64,000 nucleotides of DNA, from contig CASJPF010000004.1 of NCBI GenBank assembly GCA_949383255.1, forward strand, positions 62,001-126,000. Reading direction: 5' to 3'. Below the pieces are notes generated by a model. That model was not told the origin of the DNA and made no database searches. It worked only from the letters and a program-made list of their open reading frames with translations. Below are positions 46,814 to 55,652 of this stretch, one piece after another (position 1 is the first letter of the stretch; each line of letters begins with the position of its first letter). Source of the DNA: Lachnospiraceae bacterium (GTDB lineage Bacteria > Bacillota > Clostridia > Lachnospirales > Lachnospiraceae). A program made the position numbers and the translations under genes.

Positions 46814-47530
46814 ATGGAGGAGAGAGAACTTTTTCTTAGGGCACAGAAAGGAGATAAAGAGGCAAAAGAACAGCTTTTTAATAACAATATAGGGCTTGTG
46901 CATCATGTGATAAAACGCTATATTAACAGATCTGGAGTCGAGACGGAAGATTTGTTCCAAATTGGGGCGATGGGGCTTGTCAAAGCGATTGAAAGATTTG
47001 ATATAGACTATGGAGTATGTTTCTCGACATATGCAGTGCCAGTGATTATGGGGGAAATCCGAAGGTTTTTGCGGGATGATGGCATTATAAAAATTAGCAG
47101 AAGTGTAAAGGAGAACAGAAAGCGGATCAATTGGATTCGGGAGGTGTTTTGGCAGAAAATGGGCAGGGAGCCGACACTATCAGAACTTGCAGAGGATTCC
47201 GGACTTGCTGTGGAGGATATTATAACAGCACTTGAGGCCTGTCACGAAGTGGAGTCAATCTATAAGACAGTCTATGCGTCTGACGGAAATGAGATGCTTC
47301 TGATGGACATGCTTGGAAAGGAAGGTGAGAGCGACGAAATTGTAAATCGGATGCTGCTAGAGAAGCTGCTTAGTGCGTTAGATGAGCGCGAGAAAAATCT
47401 GATTCGACTACGGTATTTTGAGAATAAAACACAGATGCAAGTGGCGAGGGATCTTGGTATGAGTCAGGTTCAAGTTAGCCGATTGGAGAAAAAGGTATTG
47501 CTTCGACTGCGACAGGAAGTAATAGTGTAA
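46814..47530 (+). CDS. sigF: RNA polymerase sigma-F factor
   Basis: A 238-residue sigma-70 group 3 factor that drives early forespore gene expression. Region 2 contains DLFQIGAMGLVKAIERFD and FSTYAVPVIMGEIRRFLRD; region 3 has GREPTLSELAEDSGL; region 4 has the helix-turn-helix QMQVARDLGMSQVQVSRLEK. Identity as sigF rather than sigG is set by its position behind spoIIAA-spoIIAB. The start lies 3 bases after the spoIIAB stop. Confidence 0.96.
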   Translation: MEERELFLRAQKGDKEAKEQLFNNNIGLVHHVIKRYINRSGVETEDLFQIGAMGLVKAIERFDIDYGVCFSTYAVPVIMGEIRRFLRDDGIIKISRSVKENRKRINWIREVFWQKMGREPTLSELAEDSGLAVEDIITALEACHEVESIYKTVYASDGNEMLLMDMLGKEGESDEIVNRMLLEKLLSALDEREKNLIRLRYFENKTQMQVARDLGMSQVQVSRLEKKVLLRLRQEVIV

Positions 47531-47646
47531 ATAAATGGAATGAATGCTATAAAGTTTGATAGAAAAATCGCCGATATTAAAAATAACTAGAAATATAGGG
47601 AAGGGACTTCCTATGTGTAAAATAGATTATTTAAAGAAAGGCTGGT

Positions 47647-48480
47647 ATGAGTATGAATGGAATCAATTACAGTTCACTTTTGAACAATACAGGAATTTTT
47701 TCAAATCAAACAAATAAGGATGAGGCTGCTTTTACAGGGACAATCACAGGAACAAACAGAAAGGCGCCAACAAAAAAGGCAGATGTGGATAACAAACAGT
47801 CAAATGTGGACAGGGATACCTATGAGTATAGTGGGCAGACACGGGAAGTTAAGGCAGGATACAGCAGACCAAAGCGCACAGAGTCGTCTGAGTACAAGGC
47901 ACTTGACTCCAATGGTATCCAAGAAGGGATTCAGTTGAGCGATGCCGCGAAGGATTTGCTTTCTGAACTTAGGGAGAAATATGGAAATATGGATATCGCT
48001 GTAGCGGAGTGGTCTACAGATGAAGAGCAGGATTACTATGCAAGTCTTTCCGATAAGGATTACAGTGTGTTGATTAATCCTGAACTTCTTGAGAAGATGG
48101 CGACAGATCCAGAGGCAAGAGAAAAGTATGAGAGTATTCTTGGCGGAGCAGGTGAGAAGTTCGATACCGTTAAGGAAGAGCTTGGCGAGGACGCGGAAAA
48201 GATTAAAGGTTTCAGCATTACATTAGATAAGGACGGAAATGTCTCTTATGCAGTTAAGCTTTTAAAAGACATGCAGGAGAGCAGCAAGACGGACAAGAAG
48301 CAGCAAGAGCGCTTGGAGGAGAAGCGTGCTGAGCGGAGGAAGGCTGAGGAGGACCGCGTTGAGAAGATTACGAAGAAGAAACAAGAGACTGAGAAGATAG
48401 AGGCGTCTTCTATAGAAGAATTAATCAAGAAGATAAAGGAAAAACTTCATCCAGAGCAGGCAGAAATAGAGGAAATGTAG
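47647..48480 (+). CDS. DUF6033-like protein
   Basis: A 277-residue hydrophilic protein. The N-terminal third is disordered (MNGINYSSLLNNTGIF). The middle holds a conserved core (LSDAAKDLLSELREKYGNMD, VLINPELLEKMATDPEAREK). The end is a Lys/Glu/Arg coiled coil (RLEEKRAERRKAEEDRVEK). The core resembles the DUF6033 family seen in Lachnospiraceae. No signal or membrane segment; function unknown. Terminator follows. Confidence 0.7.
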   Translation: MSMNGINYSSLLNNTGIFSNQTNKDEAAFTGTITGTNRKAPTKKADVDNKQSNVDRDTYEYSGQTREVKAGYSRPKRTESSEYKALDSNGIQEGIQLSDAAKDLLSELREKYGNMDIAVAEWSTDEEQDYYASLSDKDYSVLINPELLEKMATDPEAREKYESILGGAGEKFDTVKEELGEDAEKIKGFSITLDKDGNVSYAVKLLKDMQESSKTDKKQQERLEEKRAERRKAEEDRVEKITKKKQETEKIEASSIEELIKKIKEKLHPEQAEIEEM

Positions 48481-48560
48481 AGATTAAAGAATACAAGTTA
48501 CTTTTCATGGGTTAGGAATGTGTATAAACTGCGCATTCCGTGAGAACATGATTGAAAGTG

Positions 48561-48588
48561 AGAGGCAGATGATTCATCTGCCTTTTCT
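48561..48588 (+). terminator. Terminator after the DUF6033-like gene
   Basis: AGGCAGAT / ATCTGCCT followed by TTTCTT. The rest of the 48481-48792 gap holds the trkA promoter and leader. Confidence 0.72.
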
Positions 48589-48590
48589 TA

Positions 48591-48618
48591 TTGCCTTTTT
48601 ATATGGAGGTGCTATAAT
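48591..48618 (+). promoter_or_regulatory. Promoter of trkA-trkH
   Basis: TTGCCT (48591-48596), 16-base spacer, extended TGCTATAAT ending 48618. About 170 bases of leader follow; no c-di-AMP (ydaO) riboswitch core was recognised. Confidence 0.6.
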
Positions 48619-48792
48619 ATACGTGGAAGTATTATGCATGTTGGTTTTTATGAGGTGCACACAGATTGTACATTGATGAAATATGTGTGTATCTGCTATA
48701 AAAGCAGGTGCAAGGAGAAAGTTTAAAAGGCTATCAATTACAAAAAGACGCCGAGAGTTAATACAGAACTGAAAATAGGAGGAACGAATGAC

Positions 48793-50154
48793 GTGAAAAT
48801 AGTAATTGCAGGGGATGGCAAAGTTGGTGCGATGCTGACAAAACAGCTTTCTGCGGAGGGGTATGATCTCACCTTAATTGACGCCGACCTCAAAGTGCTG
48901 GAATCGACAGAAGAACGATATGATATTATAACAGTTCAGGGAAACTGCGCATCAATGGAAACATTGGAGAGGGCGGGCATTAAGGACGCTGATTTGCTGA
49001 TTGCAGTGACAGACGCAGATGAAATCAATTTGCTCTGTTGCATGACAGCACATGGGATTAACTCTGACATTCACACGATTGCCCGCATTAGAAATCCGGA
49101 GTATACAGATCAGATTTACAAGATGCGGAGTCTTTTTGCGCTCTCCATGATGATTAATCCAGAGCGGCAGGCTGCTATTGAGATTGAACGATTGTTAAAA
49201 TATCCGGGATTTTTAAAGCGGGATACTTTTGCAAAGGGCAGAGTGGAGATTGTGGAACTTCGTGTGGAATCAGGACATAAGCTGTGCAATACTGCGCTGA
49301 ATGACCTGTATAATATTGTAAAGTGTAAAATTCTAGTGTGTGCTGTGATTAGAAACGGCAAGGCAGTTACCCCAGGCGGAGATTTTGTGTTGCTGGCAGG
49401 AGACCGTATTTTTGTGACGGCACCCACCAATGTTTTGACAACGTTACTTAAAAATTTGGGAATTATCACACATAAGGCGAAGCATGTTATCTTGTGTGGA
49501 GGAGGGCGTGTGAGTTATTATCTGGCACATATGCTCATTAAAAACGGTGTGGGTGTTAAAATTGTAGAGCAGAATTATGAAAAGTGTGTCCAGCTTTCGG
49601 ATGCGCTTCCCAAAGCGTCCGTGATTCATGGAGACGCCACAAAGGAATTTTTGTTGGACAATGAAGGAATATCTGACTGTGATGCTCTAATAACACTTAC
49701 GGGAGTCGATGAGATGAACATTATTATTTCTTTGTATGGAAGTAGTTGTAAGGTTCCACAGATTATTACAAAGCTCGGAAGACTTGAAAACAATACTATA
49801 TTGGATGCACTTCCACTAGGGAGTATTATCAGCCCCAAAGAGCTAAGTTGCAATACGATTGTGCAGTATGTGCGTGCTATGAAAAACCAGACAGGGGCAG
49901 CGCTTACTGTATATACGATTGCAGATGGGCAGGCAGAGGCAGTTGAATTTATGGTGGATCAAAATACATTGCATTGTGGGGAGCCGCTTAAAAAGCTTCG
50001 GATTAAGAAAAATGTATTAGTTGTGTGTATTATGCATGGTGCACAACTTGAGATTCCCAATGGAGATTCTAGTTTTGTGCGGGGAGATACTGTCATTGTT
50101 GTGACAATTGCTGACAGAGTTATTTACCAGCTTAATGATATCTTTGAGAGTTGA
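48793..50154 (+). CDS. trkA: Trk system potassium transporter peripheral subunit TrkA
   Basis: A 453-residue cytosolic gating subunit with two RCK_N Rossmann domains (GDGKVGAMLTKQLSAEGYDL and GGGRVSYYLAHMLIKNGVGV), each followed by an RCK_C domain. It binds NAD(H)/ATP and regulates TrkH. The start is GTG 48793 at good distance from AGGAGGA; an ATG 5 bases earlier runs into a stop after two codons. trkH follows after 32 bases. Confidence 0.95.
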   Translation: MKIVIAGDGKVGAMLTKQLSAEGYDLTLIDADLKVLESTEERYDIITVQGNCASMETLERAGIKDADLLIAVTDADEINLLCCMTAHGINSDIHTIARIRNPEYTDQIYKMRSLFALSMMINPERQAAIEIERLLKYPGFLKRDTFAKGRVEIVELRVESGHKLCNTALNDLYNIVKCKILVCAVIRNGKAVTPGGDFVLLAGDRIFVTAPTNVLTTLLKNLGIITHKAKHVILCGGGRVSYYLAHMLIKNGVGVKIVEQNYEKCVQLSDALPKASVIHGDATKEFLLDNEGISDCDALITLTGVDEMNIIISLYGSSCKVPQIITKLGRLENNTILDALPLGSIISPKELSCNTIVQYVRAMKNQTGAALTVYTIADGQAEAVEFMVDQNTLHCGEPLKKLRIKKNVLVVCIMHGAQLEIPNGDSSFVRGDTVIVVTIADRVIYQLNDIFES

Positions 50155-50186
50155 GCGATTGTCGGTAAAAGGGAGGATATGCAGTC

Positions 50187-51647
50187 ATGAATTATAAGAT
50201 GATGGGCAGATTTATAGGGCATATTCTGCTAGTGGAAGCAGCCTTTATGGCAGTACCGCTGGCAATCAGTCTGGCTCAGAAGGAGAGGATGGCAGCAATA
50301 GGATTTGCTGCCAGTTTTGGTATTATTTTCGTTTTGGCACTGCTTTTAAGTGTGTTGTGCAAGGGAAATAAAAAGGGATTTCGGGCAAGAGAAGGTTTGG
50401 TCTGTGTTGGTGTTAGTTGGATTGTAATGAGTCTTTTGGGGTCTTTGCCATTTTATATTTCTAGGGAAATCCCTTTGTATTTGGATGCACTGTTTGAGAC
50501 AGTATCCGGATTTACAACAACAGGCGCGTCGATTCTGTCGGAGGTGGAAGTACTTTCCAAAGGAACGCTTTATTGGAGAAGTTTTACACATTGGCTAGGC
50601 GGAATGGGAGTGCTTGTCTTTGTGTTGGCGGTAGGGGCTTTTGGGGAGAGCAGTAAAGGTTTTACAATGCATCTTCTAAGGGCGGAGAGTCCGGGGCCGC
50701 AAGTGGGAAAACTAGTGCCAAAGATGAAAAAGACAGCGGAAATTCTATATTTGATTTATATGATGCTTACGATTGTAAATATTATCTTTTTACTTTTGGG
50801 GGGGATGCCGTTGTTTGATTCTGTATGTACAGCATTTGGTACAGCGGGAACAGGCGGATTTGGAATTAAAAATGACAGTATTGCCAGTTATAGCCCATAT
50901 ATTCAGAATGTATGTACTGTCTTTATGTTGCTGTTTGGTATAAATTTTAGCTGTTATTATATGCTTTTGCTGCGTCAGTTTTACAGTGTGTTTAAAGATG
51001 AGGAATTGCGGCTTTACTTAGGGATTGTGTTTGGCAGTATCGTATTAATTACGCTCAATCTCAGAGGTTTTTATGACACTCTGGAAGAGACTGTGCGGCA
51101 TGCGGCTTTTCAGGTGGCAAGCATTGTGACAACAACTGGATTTGCAACGACAGATTTTGATTTGTGGCCTAGTTTTTCCAAGGCGATTATATTGGGATTG
51201 ATGGTAATCGGTGCAAGTGCGGGAAGTACAGGAGGGGGATTTAAGTGTGCGCGGGTGCTGATTGTGGTCAGAAGTCTCCGCAGAAGTCTCCGCCGCGCAA
51301 TATCACCGCAGAAAGTGCAGGTTGTAAGAATCAACAACCATATGATTGATGAAAAAGTGCTCGAGAATACAAATGCGTATCTCTCTGCTTATGTAGTTAT
51401 TTTATTTGTCAGTTTTATTTTGGTGTCAATTGACAAATTTTCGATTACAACAAATATTACAGCGGTGCTCTCTTGCTTTAATAACATTGGACCAGGTCTT
51501 GAGGCAGTAGGGCCTACCTGCAATTTTGGTGATTTTAGCTGGCTGTCAAAATTGGTGTTGATTTTTGATATGCTTGCAGGCAGACTTGAGATTTTTCCGA
51601 TTTTAATTCTGTTTTCTAGAAGCACATGGGGACGCCTAAAAAGTTGA
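50187..51647 (+). CDS. trkH: TrkH family potassium uptake protein
   Basis: A 486-residue integral membrane K+ translocator with four membrane-pore-membrane units. Selectivity-filter segments: VSGFTTTGASIL, GTAGTGGFGIKNDS, ASIVTTTGFATTDF and FNNIGPGLEAVGP. The intramembrane loop region has GASAGSTGGGFKCARVL. It works with TrkA just upstream. Its 3' end overlaps the convergent PHP gene by 12 bases. Confidence 0.95.
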   Translation: MNYKMMGRFIGHILLVEAAFMAVPLAISLAQKERMAAIGFAASFGIIFVLALLLSVLCKGNKKGFRAREGLVCVGVSWIVMSLLGSLPFYISREIPLYLDALFETVSGFTTTGASILSEVEVLSKGTLYWRSFTHWLGGMGVLVFVLAVGAFGESSKGFTMHLLRAESPGPQVGKLVPKMKKTAEILYLIYMMLTIVNIIFLLLGGMPLFDSVCTAFGTAGTGGFGIKNDSIASYSPYIQNVCTVFMLLFGINFSCYYMLLLRQFYSVFKDEELRLYLGIVFGSIVLITLNLRGFYDTLEETVRHAAFQVASIVTTTGFATTDFDLWPSFSKAIILGLMVIGASAGSTGGGFKCARVLIVVRSLRRSLRRAISPQKVQVVRINNHMIDEKVLENTNAYLSAYVVILFVSFILVSIDKFSITTNITAVLSCFNNIGPGLEAVGPTCNFGDFSWLSKLVLIFDMLAGRLEIFPILILFSRSTWGRLKS

Positions 51648-52433
51648 AAGAATACATGCTACGCTGTCTGTGGAAATGGGATTATTATTTTTGTCAAAGA
51701 TATATACAGGCAAATGGTTTGTAGTGCCTTCTTTCCACGCAAGATGTTGTGGCGGGACATGGAGAGAAAATCCACTTTGATGTTTGATTCGTGTTACATA
51801 GTCCGTGATGGAATCTAAGGGGGTGTCAAATTCCATGCCATAGATATAGCCATTGTCTGTTCTGCCAACATGGTGGATGTCTGAGCCGGCAGTCATTGTA
51901 ATATGGTGTTCCTTGGCGTAGCGGTATGCAAGGCGGTCTTGCTCATGGGGATTGCCGCAGTTTGCCACTTCAAAGGCATCACATTGGTGTGGATGTACAT
52001 AGATTTCGGACAGATATCCTCTTTCTCTAAAAGGGTGTGCTTGCACGACAAGGCCCCCGTTTGCCTTAATTTGTTGGTAATGTGTAATATGATCCCATGT
52101 CATTATCTCGGGATGGGCTTTTAGCCATTTTTTATCGAGTCCATAGACAAGAAATTCATCTCCGTTAAATCGACATTCCCATGCGAAAAATACTTTGAGT
52201 CCTTGCTTGTCACCTTCAGATTTGGCATCTTCATAGCCACTGCAAAAAATATCCACGCGCTCCTCCCACGGTAAATTTTGAGGGACACAGCAATTTCCAT
52301 TAAAAAAGTGATCTGTGACAATAATACCGTCATATCCGAGATTTTTGTAGAAAGAAATGTATTCGTAGCCTGCACTTTTGGCGCACGCACTGGCAGCAGT
52401 TGTATGTAAGTGGGTTTCATAGATGTAAGACAT
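51636..52433 (-). CDS. PHP-domain phosphoesterase
   Basis: A 265-residue PHP metal-dependent phosphoesterase. Metal motifs: ETHLHTTAAS (HxH), IIVTDHFFNGN, VVQAHPFRERGY, TAGSDIHHVG. The track starts at 52544; the ATG at 52433 (MSYIYETHLHTT) with TAGGAGGC upstream is the better start, since the longer reading crosses the decarboxylase leader. Members hydrolyse phosphates of sugars or nucleotides; the substrate is unknown. Confidence 0.87.
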   Translation of the reverse strand: MSYIYETHLHTTAASACAKSAGYEYISFYKNLGYDGIIVTDHFFNGNCCVPQNLPWEERVDIFCSGYEDAKSEGDKQGLKVFFAWECRFNGDEFLVYGLDKKWLKAHPEIMTWDHITHYQQIKANGGLVVQAHPFRERGYLSEIYVHPHQCDAFEVANCGNPHEQDRLAYRYAKEHHITMTAGSDIHHVGRTDNGYIYGMEFDTPLDSITDYVTRIKHQSGFSLHVPPQHLAWKEGTTNHLPVYIFDKNNNPISTDSVACILSTF

Positions 52434-52506
52434 ATGCAAAGTGCCTCCTAGAGTTTTTTTCAAAAAAGTATTATAACACAAAATTCGTAGAAAGGGAATA
52501 AAGGAA

Positions 52507-53955
52507 ATGATACAAAACAAGATACCGCTTTTGGATGCTGTCACAGAGTTTATTGCTACGAGGCCAGCATATTTTCGGGTACCTGGACATCGGTTGGATA
52601 AGGGAATCAGCCCGCGTTGGACAAATATTGTTGGAGAGAAAATTTTTGCTTATGATGTGACGGAAACTCCTCTCACGGATGATTTGCACTGTCCTGAGGG
52701 AGCGATTGATGAGGCACAAAAGTTGCTCGCTGTGCTCTATGGAGCGGACCAAAGTTTTTTTCTTGTAAATGGAAGTACTTGTGGAAATGAGGCAATGATT
52801 CTCAGTGCAGCATTTGCGGGTGAAAAAATTTTGGTTGCTAGAAATGCGCATAAATCCGCGATGATGGGACTGATTTTGTCCGGGGTAAAACCTATATATT
52901 TGATGCCAGAAGTAATTTGTGAGTGGGGGATACAAGGTGAGATTACAGAGGCGTCTGTCAGAAAAGGATTTGCAGAAAATCCTGATTGCAGGGCGCTTTT
53001 TATGGTGAATCCAAGCTATTATGGAGTGTGTTCTGACTTGGTGGCAATTGCAAAAGTCTGTCATGAATATAATGCTCTTTTGTTGGTGGATGAGGCGCAT
53101 GGAGGGCATTTGTACTTTCATAAGGCACTTCCTGTGGGAGCGCTTGCGGCGGGAGCAGATATCTGTGTACAGAGTATGCATAAGGTGACAGGCGCTTTGA
53201 CACAAAGTTCTGTGCTACACAGCAAATATCACGGTGTAGGCGCTGAGGCATTGGGGCGTATTGCGCAGAATTTGCAGTTGGTGCAGAGCACAAGTCCAAG
53301 TTATCTTTTGATGACTTCACTTGACTGTGCGCGGTATGAGCTTGCGCTTCATGGAACAGAAATGATGGAAAAGGCGCTGTTTTTAGCAGAGTATGCAAGA
53401 AAAAAGATTGCGGGGATTGCAGGGTTTCGCTGTATGGAGAGTGGGCGGATCGACAGTACGCGACTTGTGTTGTCCGCGCGCGAAATTGGATTGACGGGAT
53501 ATGCATTAGAACAAATTCTTTATGAAAAGTATGCAGTTAATATGGAACTTGCAGATCAAGAAAATGTGCTTGCGATTGTCACTTATGCAAATGAAATACA
53601 GGATTTGGACAGACTGATTGCCGCATGTACAGAGATTAGTGAAACACGTATAGGACATGCAGCGTTGCAGAGAGAAAAGACATATCCGCCTTTTCCTCCA
53701 CTTCCAGAGCAGGTTTTAACACCGCGCAGCGCTTATTTCTCCAAGAAAATATTTGTCAGCTGGCAGGAGGCTGCTGGTCAGATATCTGGTCAGATGATTG
53801 CACCATATCCGCCGGGGATTCCAGTGCTCTATCCCGGCGAACGAATCAGTCAGGAAGTGTGGGCGTACATCGAATGTTTTCGCAGAGAGGGGCGTCATAT
53901 GCATGGTGTGGACGGAGACCAAAGATTGGAAAACATTCAGATAATACCCGAATAA
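52507..53955 (+). CDS. Orn/Lys/Arg-type PLP decarboxylase
   Basis: A 482-residue fold-type I PLP enzyme of the Orn/Lys/Arg decarboxylase family. The Schiff-base lysine is in VQSMHKVTGALTQSS and the aspartate in LLVDEAHGGHLYF. The N-terminal core RVPGHRLDKGISP and FFLVNGSTCGNEAMIL are typical of the SpeA/YaaO clade. Substrate (arginine, lysine or ornithine) cannot be set by eye; likely feeds polyamine synthesis. Start after AAAGGAA; divergent from the PHP gene. Confidence 0.93.
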   Translation: MIQNKIPLLDAVTEFIATRPAYFRVPGHRLDKGISPRWTNIVGEKIFAYDVTETPLTDDLHCPEGAIDEAQKLLAVLYGADQSFFLVNGSTCGNEAMILSAAFAGEKILVARNAHKSAMMGLILSGVKPIYLMPEVICEWGIQGEITEASVRKGFAENPDCRALFMVNPSYYGVCSDLVAIAKVCHEYNALLLVDEAHGGHLYFHKALPVGALAAGADICVQSMHKVTGALTQSSVLHSKYHGVGAEALGRIAQNLQLVQSTSPSYLLMTSLDCARYELALHGTEMMEKALFLAEYARKKIAGIAGFRCMESGRIDSTRLVLSAREIGLTGYALEQILYEKYAVNMELADQENVLAIVTYANEIQDLDRLIAACTEISETRIGHAALQREKTYPPFPPLPEQVLTPRSAYFSKKIFVSWQEAAGQISGQMIAPYPPGIPVLYPGERISQEVWAYIECFRREGRHMHGVDGDQRLENIQIIPE

Positions 53956-54005
53956 GAAACTGGTTATTACGACTCATGGGCAATGTCAGTTTGTTAAGAA
54001 AACAT

Positions 54006-54043
54006 CTTAAAAAAGCCTTTTTATGGGCTTTTTAAGTCTTTTT
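54006..54043 (+). terminator. Terminator after the decarboxylase
   Basis: CTTAAAAAAGCC / GGGCTTTTTAAG with T-runs. The following 54044-54209 stretch holds a weak hairpin (TTGGTTGTACC...GGTGTAACCAA) and no gene. Confidence 0.72.
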
Positions 54044-54209
54044 ATAGGCTGTTTTGGCTGAAATTTTGGTTGTACCCCTTTGGCTTTGAGTGAGGTGTAA
54101 CCAAAAAGTACATAAAAATGATATAAAAGGTGCTAATAACCTGTTTATCAGGGGTACTTAATTAACTGATATTGATCGTGAATCGTAACAACTGTTCTTA
54201 AAAGTGGAC

Positions 54210-54238
54210 TTGACAGGTGTTATGTTATAGTTGATAAT
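54210..54238 (+). promoter_or_regulatory. Promoter of the ferritin gene
   Basis: TTGACA (54210-54215), 17 bases, GATAAT (54233-54238), 37 bases before the ferritin ATG. A near-consensus vegetative promoter. No convincing Fur or PerR box. Confidence 0.78.
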
Positions 54239-54274
54239 AGACAGGTAATATTGTTTATTTGAGGAGGATAAAAA

Positions 54275-54784
54275 ATGAACGAAAAAGTAGCAATGTTATT
54301 AAATGAGCAGATTAACAAGGAGTTTTACTCGGCATATCTGTATCTTGATATAGCAAATTTTTATACTAAAAAAGGACTAGATGGATTTGCCAACTGGTAT
54401 GAAGTTCAGGCAAAAGAAGAGCAAGATCATGCAATGCTAATGTACCGATATTTGCAGAATAACGATCAGCAGGTTACACTGGAGACGATTGCAAAGCCAG
54501 ATGCGGTTTTTGAGACATTAGTAGACCCGCTTAAAGTTGGGCTCGCGCATGAGCGCTATGTGACATCATTGATTAATACAATCTATGATGCGGCACAGGA
54601 AGCAAAGGATTTCCGCACGACGCAGTTTCTGGACTGGTTTGTCAAAGAGCAGGGTGAGGAGGAAAAAAATTCCATGGACCAGATTACCAAGATGGAGCTT
54701 TTTGGAGAGGATGCGCGCAGCTTGTACATGTTAAATAGTGAGTTGGGAACACGTGTATATACAGCTCCATCACTGGTATTATAA
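54275..54784 (+). CDS. Ferritin
   Basis: A 169-residue non-heme ferritin. Ferroxidase residues: Glu in INKEFYSAYLYLDIA, EEQDHAMLMY and VKEQGEEEKNSMDQ. It stores iron in a 24-mer cage and limits oxidative damage. A strong promoter and AGGAGGA site suggest high expression. Monocistronic. Confidence 0.96.
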   Translation: MNEKVAMLLNEQINKEFYSAYLYLDIANFYTKKGLDGFANWYEVQAKEEQDHAMLMYRYLQNNDQQVTLETIAKPDAVFETLVDPLKVGLAHERYVTSLINTIYDAAQEAKDFRTTQFLDWFVKEQGEEEKNSMDQITKMELFGEDARSLYMLNSELGTRVYTAPSLVL

Positions 54785-54902
54785 TACTTATATTGCTATA
54801 TTTTTCTTTTAATGTTGGAGGTTAAAAGAAAATAAATTTATAGAATTTATGCAAAAATTAAACATAATATATTTTGCATAGAGGAAAGTAAGGCGCATAT
54901 TT

Positions 54903-55637
54903 ATGAAAGTAGTGGTTTGCGATGATTGTGTTGAGGATTTACAAACAATAGAAACCCTGCTAGAACAATACAAAGAATCAATTTCGGATGTTGATTTTGC
55001 AGTTGAAAAGTATTTGGATGCTACTGTATTGTATAACAAAATTTTGGTTGGGGAACAGGCTGATATTTATATATTGGATATGATTATGTCTGACAGGTCA
55101 GGACTCGATATTGGCAGCCTGATCCGCCAAGCCGATGGTGATGGGGTAATTATATACATTACTTCATCGGATGATTATGCATTGGAGGCTTATGGGGTTC
55201 ACGCAGCGCGGTACTTATTAAAGCCAGTCAGCGAGGAGACCTTTTTTGAGGCCATGAATTTTGCGCGCTCTTATACTGGAACACGCAAAGAACATTTATT
55301 TCCTATAAAGACAAAGGAAGGCACATTATCAGTGTCTTATTCCCGAATTGAATATATTGAAAATTATTCTCGGACATTGAATGTCTGTTTAGATGATGGT
55401 GAAAATATCAGGAGTATTTTTATTAGAAAGTCGTTTGATGAGGAGATTCGGGAAATTGCAGGAGATCGAAGTTTTCTACAGGTACATAAATCTTTCCTTA
55501 TTAATATGGAACATGTAAAGAAATTGGAACAGAGTGAGATTGTGATGGAGAGTGGGAAAAGGATTCCTGTCAGTAAAACTAGAGCTGCCGATGTAAGGCG
55601 AGCGTATTTGCAATTTCTTTCTGTGTGTTATCAATAG
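54903..55637 (+). CDS. LytTR-family response regulator (AgrA-like)
   Basis: A 244-residue response regulator. Receiver domain at residues 1-120: acidic pocket CDDC at 6-9, phosphorylation site Asp59 in YILDMIMSDRSG and lysine in RYLLKPVSE. LytTR DNA-binding domain at about 138-240 (LFPIKTKEGTLSVSYSRIEY, FLQVHKSFLINMEHVKKLE). Its cognate kinase follows after 15 bases. No agrB/agrD peptide genes are next to the pair, so the signal is unknown. Confidence 0.93.
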   Translation: MKVVVCDDCVEDLQTIETLLEQYKESISDVDFAVEKYLDATVLYNKILVGEQADIYILDMIMSDRSGLDIGSLIRQADGDGVIIYITSSDDYALEAYGVHAARYLLKPVSEETFFEAMNFARSYTGTRKEHLFPIKTKEGTLSVSYSRIEYIENYSRTLNVCLDDGENIRSIFIRKSFDEEIREIAGDRSFLQVHKSFLINMEHVKKLEQSEIVMESGKRIPVSKTRAADVRRAYLQFLSVCYQ

Positions 55638-55652
55638 GGGAGGGGAAAAGAT

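Noticed and set aside
46361-46960. 199-aa minus-strand ORF over spoIIAB/sigF
   Set aside because: Antisense shadow rich in Cys/His, without domains.
48619-48792. c-di-AMP riboswitch upstream of trkA
   Set aside because: Plausible for potassium genes, but no recognisable ydaO consensus in the leader.
54044-54274. Fur or PerR box at the ferritin promoter
   Set aside because: TTATAGTTGATAATA has AT content but lacks the inverted symmetry of either box.
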